This document shows, in pieces, positions 35,643 to 43,718 of a stretch of DNA of 64,000 nt. Under the pieces are notes generated by a model, which saw only the letters and a list, made by a program, of their open reading frames with translations, had not been told where the DNA came from and did not search any database. This DNA is from Candidatus Peribacteria bacterium. GTDB lineage: Bacteria > Patescibacteriota > Gracilibacteria > Peribacterales > Peribacteraceae. A program made the position numbers and the translations under genes. The DNA is taken from positions 382,146 to 446,145 of the forward strand of contig CP082927.1 of assembly GCA_023038255.1 (NCBI GenBank). The letters run 5' to 3'. Positions within the stretch are counted from its first letter, which is position 1, and every line of letters begins with the position of its first letter.

Positions 35643-36005
35643 TTATTGTGCAGGTGCAGGAACCAATTCAATTCCGCGCTGCCATCCCTTTCCTCGAACC
35701 TGTAGAGCGATCTTTACCGACTGGTTGTCTTCGATCCACACTGACTGCGACGTGAGTCCGTTTGCTGCCATGAGGCAGCGTGGCAGTTTGATGCGTGCTG
35801 GCAGAAGGATGTTCTGTGCCTTCATGCGTCTGACCACATCATCGCGCCAGCGTTGCATGGTGCGTGGCAGGGAGTAATTCCCGTTCTGACGATCTTCTTC
35901 CATCCACTGCGACAAGAGCGCCATACGTGCAGTTTTCGTCGTCGTGTCTTCTGCCTGAGCCTCTTCATCAATTGTTCCGCTGCGATCCAGGTAAATTTCG
36001 ACCAT
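35643..36005 (-). CDS. Hypothetical protein, 120 aa
   Basis: Not recognised. The start at 36005 is set by a genuine Shine-Dalgarno site (AAGGAGG, eight bases before ATG), one of few in the window; longer alternatives lack one. It is soluble and charged: an N-terminal acidic stretch (MVEIYLDRSGTIDEEAQAED), then helices (WMEEDRQNGNYSLPRTMQRW) and a basic beta-rich end. No signal peptide. It is flanked by terminators, so it is a single-gene unit. Confidence 0.6.
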   Translation of the reverse strand: MVEIYLDRSGTIDEEAQAEDTTTKTARMALLSQWMEEDRQNGNYSLPRTMQRWRDDVVRRMKAQNILLPARIKLPRCLMAANGLTSQSVWIEDNQSVKIALQVRGKGWQRGIELVPAPAQ

Positions 36006-36105
36006 CTTCTCTTCCTCCTTTGTAAATGGGCAATGCGTGTAACAGGGCGGACTGACGGCCATGACCGGCAATCCGCTTTGTGCACTCACGATGGTGTGAA
36101 GAATC

Positions 36106-36135
36106 AAAAAACGCCCCCGGCGTGAGTGGGAGCGT
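36106..36135 (-). terminator. Minus-strand terminator
   Basis: On the minus strand ACGCTCCC pairs with GGGGGCGT (one G·T pair, 9-base loop) and is followed by TTTTTT. It would end transcription of the 36164-36864 genes. Confidence 0.75.
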
Positions 36136-36163
36136 CTGTATTGCTTGGGTACCAAGTGAGATC

Positions 36164-36289
36164 CTAGTCTCGCACACAGAAAGCTCCGCTATCCGGGAGG
36201 ACGCGGTAGTGCTTGACCTGTGTGGAAATCATGGATTGCATCTGTGCGCAGTATTCCAGCACATACTGGTGCCAGTCAACCCCTCTCAA
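36164..36289 (-). CDS. Possible 41-aa ORF overlapping the upstream gene by TTGA
   Basis: It starts with TTG, which shares TTGA with the stop of the 192-aa gene, and ends at TAG 36164-36166, just ahead of the terminator. The product begins LRGVDWHQYVLEYCAQM and ends VLPDSGAFCVRD. The four-base coupling, the absence of stops and the position fit a small second cistron. It could also be chance or the trace of a frameshift extending the upstream protein. Confidence 0.35.
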   Translation of the reverse strand: MRGVDWHQYVLEYCAQMQSMISTQVKHYRVLPDSGAFCVRD

Positions 36290-36864
36290 ATCCAGTCCTC
36301 CGCATCGGAACCCGTGCTCGTATCTGGTGAGCCGGATGACGTCTTTGCCTGCACTTTTATGATGGCACTGCGTGCTGTATGCAGAGCGTGTTGATTGGGA
36401 TGGTTGATTACAATGTATGACAGATCTTCCTGGAGAAGTGTTTTGGTTCTGGTGACATGGAATTGCCGCAGTCGGCCATCTGGGGTGTCTGTTTTTGGGA
36501 GCAGGGACAGCTTGTTCAGGGCGGCGTTCATTGTTGCTTTTGCTCTTTCATAGACACGGTTTTCTGCAAGGGGGCAATGCAGTATCTCGAGCGTCACTTC
36601 TCTGAGGCCTACCTGGAAGCCCGAGAGAAACTTGCCCAGTGTATCGGGGTCCATTGTGTGGATGTCATTCGTATCCATATCTACTTTGAATGCATCAAGT
36701 CTGCGCAGCAAATCGGGCAGGGGATTATTTTTTTGCGTCAGGAGGAGCGTCGCACTTCTTTGTCGGGCAAGATTAATGATGCTTGCCTGCGAGGGAACGG
36801 GAGGAGTGGGAGTGGGCTCCAAGGGAAGGGCATCCTCTTCCTCTCTATAGATTCTGAGTACCAT
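36286..36864 (-). CDS. Hypothetical protein, 192 aa
   Basis: Not recognised. Start at 36864 because TATACT ends exactly six bases before that ATG. It is soluble and mainly helical: an acidic/proline-rich N-terminus (REEEDALPLEPTPTPPVP), central helices (LARQRSATLLLTQ, LPDLLRRLDAFKVDMDT), and an acidic C-terminus rich in Ser/Thr. No membrane segment. Confidence 0.6.
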   Translation of the reverse strand: MVLRIYREEEDALPLEPTPTPPVPSQASIINLARQRSATLLLTQKNNPLPDLLRRLDAFKVDMDTNDIHTMDPDTLGKFLSGFQVGLREVTLEILHCPLAENRVYERAKATMNAALNKLSLLPKTDTPDGRLRQFHVTRTKTLLQEDLSYIVINHPNQHALHTARSAIIKVQAKTSSGSPDTSTGSDAEDWI

Positions 36865-36870
36865 GCAAAG

Positions 36871-36876
36871 AGTATA
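36871..36876 (-). promoter_or_regulatory. Leaderless -10 of the 192-aa gene
   Basis: TATACT, six bases (CTTTGC), then ATG on the minus strand. Confidence 0.55.
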
Positions 36877-36946
36877 ACACGCCACAGTTTTCTTTTGTCA
36901 TCTTTGAGTATTTCCCTCAATGGATACGACAAAATCATCAGAATAC

Positions 36947-36979
36947 AAAAAGGACGATCGTGCAGACCGTCCTTTTTTT
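36947..36979. terminator. Intrinsic terminator after the DUF1761 gene
   Basis: AAAAAGGACG (36947-36956) pairs with CGTCCTTTTT (36968-36977). T-runs on both strands. Confidence 0.85.
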
Positions 36980-36993
36980 GAGAGAGAGATGCG

Positions 36994-37431
36994 TCAGAGT
37001 GTTGCGTACAGAATGGCAGCAACAGCCAGGATGGAGACCCACGCATGGCCGGCATCCAGCAGCCAGACTTTCCAGGACCTGCCGCTCCAGGCGTAAATGT
37101 TTGCAAGAAGCAGAGCGGAGAACGGCAGCCAGATGATGGTCGCAATCAGCAGAGCCTGCCAGATGTTATCGAGCTGCACTATCTGGAACGTGCGGCCGAG
37201 GACGGCGGACTGCAGAATGACCATTACAAAGTTTGCGGAGAGACCCGGGATCATCATCGAAAATTTGATGTCTTCTTTCTTGGGCTCCGGAATGTTATTG
37301 AGTTTCATCCACTGCTTTCCAAAAATGGGGCCGTGCCACATGGACCCGATGAAATAGGTAGCGACAAGTGCGAGGACAATACTGAGCACATGCGTCTGCA
37401 TGTACCCGCCGATGGCAATCAGATGAATCAT
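36994..37431 (-). CDS. DUF1761 family membrane protein
   Basis: 145 residues with four hydrophobic helices. The sequence ATYFIGSMWHGPIFGKQWMKL followed by a short polar loop, and the later WLPFSALLLANIYAWSGRSW, are characteristic of DUF1761 integral membrane proteins of unknown role. ATG 37431 is preferred over the one ten codons later because the C/T-rich leader (CATTCCTTCCCCTCTTTT) ends there, 24 bases after a TACTAT -10. Single-gene unit. Confidence 0.8.
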   Translation of the reverse strand: MIHLIAIGGYMQTHVLSIVLALVATYFIGSMWHGPIFGKQWMKLNNIPEPKKEDIKFSMMIPGLSANFVMVILQSAVLGRTFQIVQLDNIWQALLIATIIWLPFSALLLANIYAWSGRSWKVWLLDAGHAWVSILAVAAILYATL

Positions 37432-37540
37432 AAAAGAGGGGAAGGAATGTTTCCCATAGTACAGAATATATTCTGTATTTTCATCGTTGTTTTTTTTGTA
37501 TGTCTTACTCTTGCAGCCAGAGATCCTTCTTCAGTGTCAG

Positions 37541-37575
37541 CGCCGCCATGCACCAGAGTGCGGTGCATGGCGGCG
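37541..37575. terminator. Strong hairpin downstream of the ice-binding-like gene
   Basis: A perfect 13-bp stem (arms 37541-37553 and 37563-37575, core GCCGCCATGCAC) with a 9-base loop, nine bases past the stop codon. No T-run follows on either strand. Confidence 0.5.
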
Positions 37576-37583
37576 ATAGGCTG

Positions 37584-38714
37584 TTAATTCGCGGGAATTG
37601 TTACCGTATTTGCCTGAAGTGTGACTCCACCAATGCGTGCCAGGAGACGACCTTCAATGTTTGCACCCGTTTTTGCAGCAATCGATTGATCGGCAAGAAT
37701 GCTTCCTTTGAAGACAGCGTTCGCATTGATCGTGGCCGATGTACCAATCTGCCAGTAGACATTGGATGCCTTTGCTCCGCCAATAAGCAGAACCTGACGC
37801 CCTGTTGAGACCTCCAGTGTGGTTGCAACCTGGAAGATAAAGATGGCATTGCTGTTGCCTTTCGCATCCAGTGTCAGGTCGCCGGAACTGATTTCCACAG
37901 AAGAGCCGGATTTGTAGAGACCCGGACTCAGTGTCATGCCTCCGAGATTTCCGGATACGTCCACCGGTGCAAGTGTGCGTCCCGCAAGATCATTGTAGGC
38001 AACAGTGAGCGCACTTTTTGCATTCGCTGCCGCGATATCGGTTTCGTGGATTGCTCCTCCGGTTACAACACCAGGACCGAATCCTGTGACTGCTGTTCCC
38101 GGGCTCACACCCAGATCGCCAGTAACGGTCGTCAGACCAGTGTTCGTGACAGTCGATCCTGCCAATACAGCAAAGGTTGATGCAGCTCCCAGTGTGACAG
38201 AGCCTTGCGCTGCGACCGATGCAGAAGAGACGCTGCTTCCCTTTGAGAAAGAGGAGGATGAAGAAGAGACAACAGAAGAGCTTAATGAGGATGACCAGAC
38301 GGAAGATGGCATGCTCGAAGAGGACGAACGCACGCTGGAGCGGGATGAGAGCGAACGAACGGAACTCTGTGAGGAGTTATTGTTCATATCCACCATACTC
38401 AAATGAAACTGGCGGTGCAGCATGTTTCTGGCCTGGAGCATCATGCGGCGCGCATTGTTATACGCAGCGGTCGCACGTTCTGCGAGGTGCGCTGTGTACC
38501 ACTGGAGAAGGGTGGCTTCTGCAGTGCGGTGATACTCTCTGTGACCGGATACATTCGACGTTGCCGTCTGATGTGCCGCAGTCCACTCAGGGTTTGGAGC
38601 CTGGATGAAGCCGTTACTTGGCTGTGTGACCGGAACGGTCGTTGCTGCAAATGCAGACGGGATGATGACAGCCATACTCAAAACGGCCATCCCCAAGGAA
38701 TGAATTTTTCTCAT
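37584..38714 (-). CDS. Secreted DUF3494 ice-binding-like protein
   Basis: 376 residues. A signal peptide (ending AFAA at about 24) and a helical, poly-Ser region (about 60-165) precede a DUF3494 domain (about 175-376). Family hallmarks are LGAASTFAVLAGSTVTNTG, VTGDLGVSPGTAVTGF, AYNDLAGR, LSPGLYKSGSS, AIFIFQVATTLEVS and ANAVFKGSILADQSI. DUF3494 is a beta-helical ice-binding or adhesive fold; in non-polar bacteria it is often part of surface adhesins, so adhesion is as likely as ice binding. Serine codons in the linker are mixed. Pyrimidine-rich leader. Confidence 0.85.
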   Translation of the reverse strand: MRKIHSLGMAVLSMAVIIPSAFAATTVPVTQPSNGFIQAPNPEWTAAHQTATSNVSGHREYHRTAEATLLQWYTAHLAERATAAYNNARRMMLQARNMLHRQFHLSMVDMNNNSSQSSVRSLSSRSSVRSSSSSMPSSVWSSSLSSSVVSSSSSSFSKGSSVSSASVAAQGSVTLGAASTFAVLAGSTVTNTGLTTVTGDLGVSPGTAVTGFGPGVVTGGAIHETDIAAANAKSALTVAYNDLAGRTLAPVDVSGNLGGMTLSPGLYKSGSSVEISSGDLTLDAKGNSNAIFIFQVATTLEVSTGRQVLLIGGAKASNVYWQIGTSATINANAVFKGSILADQSIAAKTGANIEGRLLARIGGVTLQANTVTIPAN

Positions 38715-38891
38715 GGATAGAAGGTGGAGGAAACAAAATCCGATGGCAAATGCCGGGCGGATAACTATAAGACAGATTCTAGAGGTGTATCTGACCGTGC
38801 CCGCTCTTTATGGATTGACGGAAGCAGGGAAACAACGGTTCCGGCGGCACGTTTTCGGGGCCTCTTTTTTAGAGGAACAGACATTTCGTAG

Positions 38892-38897
38892 TACCAT
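38892..38897 (+). promoter_or_regulatory. Leaderless -10 of mltG
   Basis: TACCAT, six bases (CTTTCT), ATG at 38904. Confidence 0.5.
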
Positions 38898-38903
38898 CTT
38901 TCT

Positions 38904-39866
38904 ATGAAGACCAGCCGTACAATCATTCTCGGGATTGCAGCCATCATTATCCTGTTGATGCTCCGCAGCTGCAGCAGTGGCGACACAGAAGCAGTGAATA
39001 TCCTCACAGTGAGCAAAGTGGCAACAACAGAAGAGATCAAAGAAAAGATCCTCGCGCAGGAGTATATAAAAGGACATCCGTTTCTTGGTCTCGCGATGAC
39101 GCTGCATGGCGGGTACGACGGGATTGCACCGGGTGGGTACAGAATTGCCGATGGCATGGGCTCGTGGGCGATTGCGTCTGCGCTTACATCTGAACCCGCG
39201 CTCAAGTGGATCACGATTCCGGAGGGCCTGCGCAAAGAGCAGGTTGCGGACAGGCTCCAGGAAACACTTGGCTGGTCTGATGCGACACGCGAGGCATTTC
39301 TGAATACGAACATACAGAAACCGTACGATCTGACCGATGGTTTCTATTTCCCGGATACGTATCTTATTCCCACAGATGAAGATCCCGAGCAGGTGGCGAA
39401 GCGCTTCATCAATCGTTTTAATGATAGCTTCGCGCCGTATGTAGAGAAATTCAAAGAAGCGAACATCAAGTACGACACCGCCATCAAAATCGCATCGCTG
39501 ATTCAGCGCGAAGCGGGAGGGAAGTCCGATATGCCGATTATTGCCGGCGTGCTGTGGAATCGCTTGCTCATCAAAATGCCGCTGCAGATAGATGCCACAT
39601 TGCAGTATGCGCGGGGTGATGTGGGTGATGGCTACTGGGCTCCGGTCAAAGTCGCAGACAAGAAAATCGATTCCCCGTTCAATACCTACCTGAACGCCGG
39701 CCTGCCGCCGTCACCGATTGCGAACCCCGGATTGGATGCGATTGATGCGGTGCTGAACTCAGCGGATACGGAGTGTTTGTATTACATCCACGATAACGAC
39801 CGGCAGATTCATTGCGCGGTGACGTATGAGGAGCATTTGGGGAATGTGGAGAGGTATTTGAAGTGA
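38904..39866 (+). CDS. mltG: Endolytic murein transglycosylase MltG
   Basis: 320 residues. One N-terminal membrane helix (about 7-20) is followed by a LysM-like region and the YceG/MltG domain. Hallmarks are ITIPEGLRKEQVADRL, LTDGFYFPDTYLIP, KIASLIQREAGGKSDMPIIA (catalytic Glu in IQREAG), VLWNRLLIKMPLQIDATLQY and NTYLNAGLPPSPIANPG. It cuts nascent peptidoglycan in the middle of strands and limits chain length at the outer face of the membrane. Normal length. Single-gene unit. Confidence 0.94.
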   Translation: MKTSRTIILGIAAIIILLMLRSCSSGDTEAVNILTVSKVATTEEIKEKILAQEYIKGHPFLGLAMTLHGGYDGIAPGGYRIADGMGSWAIASALTSEPALKWITIPEGLRKEQVADRLQETLGWSDATREAFLNTNIQKPYDLTDGFYFPDTYLIPTDEDPEQVAKRFINRFNDSFAPYVEKFKEANIKYDTAIKIASLIQREAGGKSDMPIIAGVLWNRLLIKMPLQIDATLQYARGDVGDGYWAPVKVADKKIDSPFNTYLNAGLPPSPIANPGLDAIDAVLNSADTECLYYIHDNDRQIHCAVTYEEHLGNVERYLK

Positions 39867-39878
39867 GTACTTTATTAA

Positions 39879-40766
39879 TTAATAAACAATGTCATCTTTA
39901 GATAAATTAACCTCATTTTTGTTTGAAAATACGAGATAATAATCACCTCCTGCGTTAGGAATGTTGAACGAAGCATATCCATCAATATATTGCGCAGAAT
40001 AATCTTCTGTCATTGTGTACATCCACCCCTTACTCAGCCACATTTCATTAACTGTAGGAGGTAATTTAATTTTCAAAGAGAAATTAGGAATTGTATAATC
40101 TGAAATAATTTTAATGATATATACGGATTCAAAGCCAAGCTCTGGATTGGGCCTAATTTCAAATGGCTGTATTTCGATTTTTGGTTTGGGAAGATCTAAT
40201 TTATTTATAGTATTGTTATTACCAACGATAGTGAATGAATTAGGAGAATTTTCAATATTTGCATTTGGATTTTCTTCCAAATCTTGCCTGTTTCCATTGA
40301 GATTAAAATACCAAAATCCTAATCCAATTAATATTGTTGCAAATACACCAAAAATAGCAATATACCATGATGTTGACTTACCTTCTTTTGCGTTTTCGTT
40401 TTTAGGATCAGATAAGGGTAATGTCAGTCCTCCTTTTTCATCTCCATGAATTTTTCTGAGATACTGAAGCTTCGCTTCGATATCTTTCAGGATATTTTGT
40501 AAATGAACATTACCTTGGCGATATACTGCTGAATTGTTTTTTGCTGCCAAAAATTCAGACTGCTGAAAATCTGAGTCATACATGGCATTTAATACTGGTA
40601 AAATCTTTTTCTTGTAGTCCTCCCACTTATCAACTGTTGATTGGATTAACCCAGCAGAAGGAGGACGGTGATTTTCGAAATCGGAATTAATTTCTTGATG
40701 GAGTTCATTTGCATCTAAAATAAATTGCTCTAAAGCCTTTTTTCTTTCTAAAGAAGATTTGCTCAT
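39879..40766 (-). CDS. AT-rich membrane protein of unknown function
   Basis: 295 residues. The N-terminal 135 residues form a cytoplasmic helical domain (LERKKALEQFILDANELHQ, HLQNILKDIEAKLQYLRKI), followed by one membrane helix (about 133-153, WYIAIFGVFATILIGLGFWY) and an external beta-rich domain after an Asn-rich spacer (NIENSPNSFTIVGNNNTIN). The gene is strikingly AT-rich compared with both neighbours and uses A/T-ending codons, which suggests recent acquisition. The spacer resembles that of effector-associated or TM-coupled sensor proteins with 'GNNNTI' motifs. Function unknown. Confidence 0.65.
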   Translation of the reverse strand: MSKSSLERKKALEQFILDANELHQEINSDFENHRPPSAGLIQSTVDKWEDYKKKILPVLNAMYDSDFQQSEFLAAKNNSAVYRQGNVHLQNILKDIEAKLQYLRKIHGDEKGGLTLPLSDPKNENAKEGKSTSWYIAIFGVFATILIGLGFWYFNLNGNRQDLEENPNANIENSPNSFTIVGNNNTINKLDLPKPKIEIQPFEIRPNPELGFESVYIIKIISDYTIPNFSLKIKLPPTVNEMWLSKGWMYTMTEDYSAQYIDGYASFNIPNAGGDYYLVFSNKNEVNLSKDDIVY

Positions 40767-40823
40767 AAGTCTATCATACCAATAAAAGGACTAGAACTGT
40801 CAAATGCAGTATATTTGTTCACA

Positions 40824-41927
40824 TCAGCACCCAAACCCCAACCGCTTCTGCAGTCGTTCATTCACTCTTTTGAGAGACTCGCCAAAAAACTGCCTCCTCA
40901 CTCTTTCGCACGTCCGCATCTGTATTCCTGTTAAAGGCTTAATGGAACTTCGCAAGGAACGTGATGCTGATGAGCGAGAGGAGTACGAGGAAGACAAGGA
41001 AGACCCCACTTCGCTCTCCGAGCTGCGCGGGGCAAGCGAACTCGATGCAGACGATGCAGATGCTGTCCGTACACACATCAATCCGTTTGCAGATCTCTGG
41101 AATCCCGGAAGGCATTTGCAATCGCCATTATCCGCAGCGCGGCCGCCTTCACCCAGAAGCAGGGAACAATCGGCGTCGGTCATCGGGCCGGAGCGTTCCG
41201 GTTGCTGATACGCGGGATTGCTTTGTTCCGATTGCGGCGTGTAGCCGAAGGTGGAGTTATTCGCGTATTCCAGACCGCGGACAATTTGGGAGACGGGAAT
41301 GAAGAGGCCGGAAACGAAGTTACCATTGTCATCGACGCCTTTTGCGACCACAACCCCGACGACCTTGTCATCCTTCACGACCGGGCCGCCGGAATTACCG
41401 AAGTCCACGAAGGCACTTGTGCGGATCCACGGCGTGACGTCATCGGGTCCGGTGACTGTTCCTTTTGTTTGTGACTGATGCATGGATTCTTTGAGTGATC
41501 CTTTGTTCGGGAATCCCAGCACGCCCACGCTGTCGCCGGCTTTCGGATCTTCGTTGGCAAAGTACATTTTGCCGTGCTCGCATGTGAGCGAGGCGCGCAT
41601 GTAGGCAACGTCGTCATCAAGATTGAGTTTTACATCGGACCGTGTGAGATTGCGGAAGCATTCCAGATTCACGATGTCGTCGTCTCCTGTGGCGTAAATA
41701 CGATAGTACTGGCCGCCATTGATGATGTGCTTGTTGGTTACAAGAATACGTTCATCCACATAAAACCCCGTGCCCCAGCCGGTAAAATCACCGTTTTTAT
41801 CGAAGATGGCAATCATCACTGTGGCAGTTTTCGTGTTCGCCGAAGGTTCTTGCGATACTGCAGCCAGAGCGGGGACTATGCCCAGACATGCGGCACTGCA
41901 CCCAATGAGAATATTTTTCCAACGCAT
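40824..41927 (-). CDS. Secreted trypsin-like serine protease with Ser-rich linker
   Basis: 367 residues from ATG 41927, which gives a clean signal peptide (MRWKNILIGCSAACLGIVPA) and avoids overlap with the upstream gene. The protease domain (about 30-235) has the triad: His in VTNKHIING, Asp in LDDDVAYMRAS and Ser in FGNSGGPVV, as in DegP/S1C-type enzymes without a PDZ domain. A Cys-containing spacer (CSLLLGEGG...CKCLPGFQ), a poly-Ser linker and a basic C-terminus (CERVRRQFFGESLKRVNERL) follow. It is probably exported and wall-associated. Confidence 0.85.
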   Translation of the reverse strand: MRWKNILIGCSAACLGIVPALAAVSQEPSANTKTATVMIAIFDKNGDFTGWGTGFYVDERILVTNKHIINGGQYYRIYATGDDDIVNLECFRNLTRSDVKLNLDDDVAYMRASLTCEHGKMYFANEDPKAGDSVGVLGFPNKGSLKESMHQSQTKGTVTGPDDVTPWIRTSAFVDFGNSGGPVVKDDKVVGVVVAKGVDDNGNFVSGLFIPVSQIVRGLEYANNSTFGYTPQSEQSNPAYQQPERSGPMTDADCSLLLGEGGRAADNGDCKCLPGFQRSANGLMCVRTASASSASSSLAPRSSESEVGSSLSSSYSSRSSASRSLRSSIKPLTGIQMRTCERVRRQFFGESLKRVNERLQKRLGFGC

Positions 41928-41943
41928 ACGCAAATGATGCGCT

Positions 41944-42387
41944 CTACGCAGAGAGAATGCGAGGATTTTTTGAAGGATCTTCTGGAGCGGTGTGCGGATC
42001 GCCATGCATCGTCTTTCCCTCGAGTACCTCCATCATTTTTTCTCTCGCGTCTTCTGCAATGCTGCGCTGTATCTCAAGCAGTGCCTTGATAGTGTCTGCA
42101 ATCACGTCTTTATCGACTACCAACGTAGCGTTCCCAGAATGATCCTCGGGCGCACTTTTTCCCATGATCCGGTTATAGGTCGAAGTGTTGCTTGTCTGCA
42201 GCTCAAAATGGCCGTACTCGTTTTTTTGTCGAAGAAAAGGAATCAGTTCTTCGTATGTACGGATGCCATACAATTCCTGGGCCAATTGAATAACGACAAG
42301 CATGCCCTTCAGATTTTTTTCAACCATGCCTTCTTTGAGGACGTCCGGGTCAATCTCATCGCCGTTGATAGATCGTTCTGTGTTCAT
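41944..42387 (-). CDS. Hypothetical protein, 147 aa
   Basis: Not recognised. Start at 42387 because TATTAT ends six bases before this ATG; the ATG eight codons upstream lacks a promoter match. It is soluble and helical, with a segment (GIRTYEELIPFLRQKNEYGHF) reminiscent of a small helix-turn-helix and a late helix (IADTIKALLEIQRSIAEDAREKM). The protease gene begins 16 bases after its stop, so they may be co-transcribed. Confidence 0.6.
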   Translation of the reverse strand: MNTERSINGDEIDPDVLKEGMVEKNLKGMLVVIQLAQELYGIRTYEELIPFLRQKNEYGHFELQTSNTSTYNRIMGKSAPEDHSGNATLVVDKDVIADTIKALLEIQRSIAEDAREKMMEVLEGKTMHGDPHTAPEDPSKNPRILSA

Positions 42388-42393
42388 GCAAAA

Positions 42394-42399
42394 ATAATA
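42394..42399 (-). promoter_or_regulatory. Leaderless -10 of the 147-aa gene
   Basis: TATTAT, six bases (TTTTGC), ATG on the minus strand. A TTGACA lies farther upstream, but at a 22-base spacing that is too long to be convincing. Confidence 0.5.
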
Positions 42400-42591
42400 C
42401 CCGATATTCATTCCTAGTCACTGTCAAGAGACGGGCACATGGCTACTGATCATGAATAGCCCTTACATTAGCCAAAAACAGAGAGATGGCGAAGTGGGTC
42501 GGAGTGCTAGAAAACGTGTGATGGAGAGAATTGTTGAGGGTGTAGAGTTTTGATATTCTTGGGCTCTATTTATCCTTCCTCTTTTTTGTGT

Positions 42592-43011
42592 ATGAAGAAA
42601 TTGCTCGTCGTTCTTGGATTTATTCTTGTCGCGGGTGTCGCATTTTATTTGGGTGATCAGCATGGAATGCGTGAAGGGCCGGAGGCCATGGAGCACGACG
42701 AAATCAATGCCCAGGATCATATTATGGCCGACGGTCAGGAGGATATTATTCAGAAATATAAGTGTCCGAGTGGCATGGAATTTTCCGCAAATCTTACAAC
42801 AGAGGATTCTGTGAGCGTCTGGGCAGAAGGAACGCAGCCGGGCGTATTTGGACGCGTTGTTTCCGACAATGGTCGCAAGTACTCAAACGGCAGCTGGGAA
42901 TATTTCTTCCGTGGAGAGTCCGTTACTGTTAGTGATGTGAAGAGCAATACGTCAGAAACATGTACTCCGGTTCCGCAGGAGGGATTGGCACCGGTGAACG
43001 TTGGTGACTAA
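42592..43011 (+). CDS. Membrane-anchored MliC-like protein
   Basis: 139 residues from ATG 42592 (MKKLLVVLGFILVAGVAFYL, a signal anchor). The C-terminal domain (about 60-130) resembles the C-type lysozyme inhibitor fold MliC: KYKCPSGMEFSA, then GRKYSNGSWEYFFRGESVTV and a closing Cys (TSETC). MliC proteins block host lysozyme at the cell surface; here the match is by pattern only. The leader is pyrimidine-rich (TTATCCTTCCTCTTTTTT). Confidence 0.65.
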   Translation: MKKLLVVLGFILVAGVAFYLGDQHGMREGPEAMEHDEINAQDHIMADGQEDIIQKYKCPSGMEFSANLTTEDSVSVWAEGTQPGVFGRVVSDNGRKYSNGSWEYFFRGESVTVSDVKSNTSETCTPVPQEGLAPVNVGD

Positions 43012-43037
43012 ATTCCGCAATGTGCATTGGTTCTCTG

Positions 43038-43079
43038 TGGCTAGTCTTCCTGTCAAAATGGATGGGCTAGCCATTTTTT
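43038..43079 (+). terminator. Intrinsic terminator after the MliC-like gene
   Basis: TGGCTAG (43038-43044) pairs with CTAGCCA (43067-43073) and is followed by TTTTTT. Confidence 0.75.
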
Positions 43080-43128
43080 AGTGTGACATTGATTGCTTTT
43101 TTTGCGTGGCAAATACCGCGAGTGGCCG

Positions 43129-43134
43129 TAGAAT
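43129..43134 (+). promoter_or_regulatory. Leaderless -10 of the SnoaL-like gene
   Basis: TAGAAT, six bases (GTTCAT), ATG at 43141. Confidence 0.6.
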
Positions 43135-43140
43135 GTTCAT

Positions 43141-43509
43141 ATGTCTCACAAAGAAGCCGCTCTCGATTTCCTCACGCTCATCACCACAGGCAAAACCCGC
43201 GACGCATACGACAGGTACATCCACCCGGATTTCCGGCATCACAATCAGTACCACAAAGGAGATGCTGCGTCCCTTTTGCAGGGAATGCTCGAGAACGATG
43301 AAAACTTTCCGGAGAAAGAATTCGTGGTGAAGAAAGTGCTGGAAGAGGGCGATACGGTGATGACGTATGCGAGTTTGAAAATGGGCAAAGGCGTGCCGGA
43401 TATGTCGGTCATGCATCTGCTGCGCTTTCAGGATAACAAAGTGATCGAGATGTGGGATTGTGGCATGCAGCTGCCGGCAGATTCGCCGAATGAGAACGGG
43501 GTATTTTAA
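43141..43509 (+). CDS. SnoaL-like / NTF2-fold protein
   Basis: 122 residues. The start (MSHKEAALDFLTLITTGKTRDAYDRYIHPDF) and HHNQYHKGDAASLLQGM, then VMHLLRFQDNKVIEMWD, match the SnoaL-like polyketide-cyclase family of cone-shaped NTF2-fold proteins. They bind small hydrophobic ligands, sometimes as isomerases or hydrolases. The actual ligand is unknown. No signal peptide. Single-gene unit. Confidence 0.8.
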   Translation: MSHKEAALDFLTLITTGKTRDAYDRYIHPDFRHHNQYHKGDAASLLQGMLENDENFPEKEFVVKKVLEEGDTVMTYASLKMGKGVPDMSVMHLLRFQDNKVIEMWDCGMQLPADSPNENGVF

Positions 43510-43636
43510 AGCGAGTCACATGCGGGAATCATTGACTTTTATGCATATTGTATGTAAAAAATACTTAACGAGAGTTCATTCATTTGGATTCTTGGCGTTC
43601 TTTCACATGAACGTATGGAACAAAACAGGAGTCACC

Positions 43637-43664
43637 CTTCCTGCTGCGTGGCAGGAGGTTTTTT
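43637..43664 (+). terminator. Hairpin plus T-run in the aldehyde dehydrogenase leader
   Basis: CTTCCTGC (43637-43644) pairs with GCAGGAGG (43651-43658, one T·G pair) and is followed by TTTTTT. It lies 55 bases upstream of the next gene, with a second small hairpin (TCCGT/ACGGA) after it. It may terminate readthrough from the SnoaL-like gene or attenuate the aldehyde dehydrogenase gene. Confidence 0.55.
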
Positions 43665-43718
43665 GTCTTCCGTTTCTGAAAGACGGAGGCATTACCCAAT
43701 GAGAGAAGGATGTGAACG

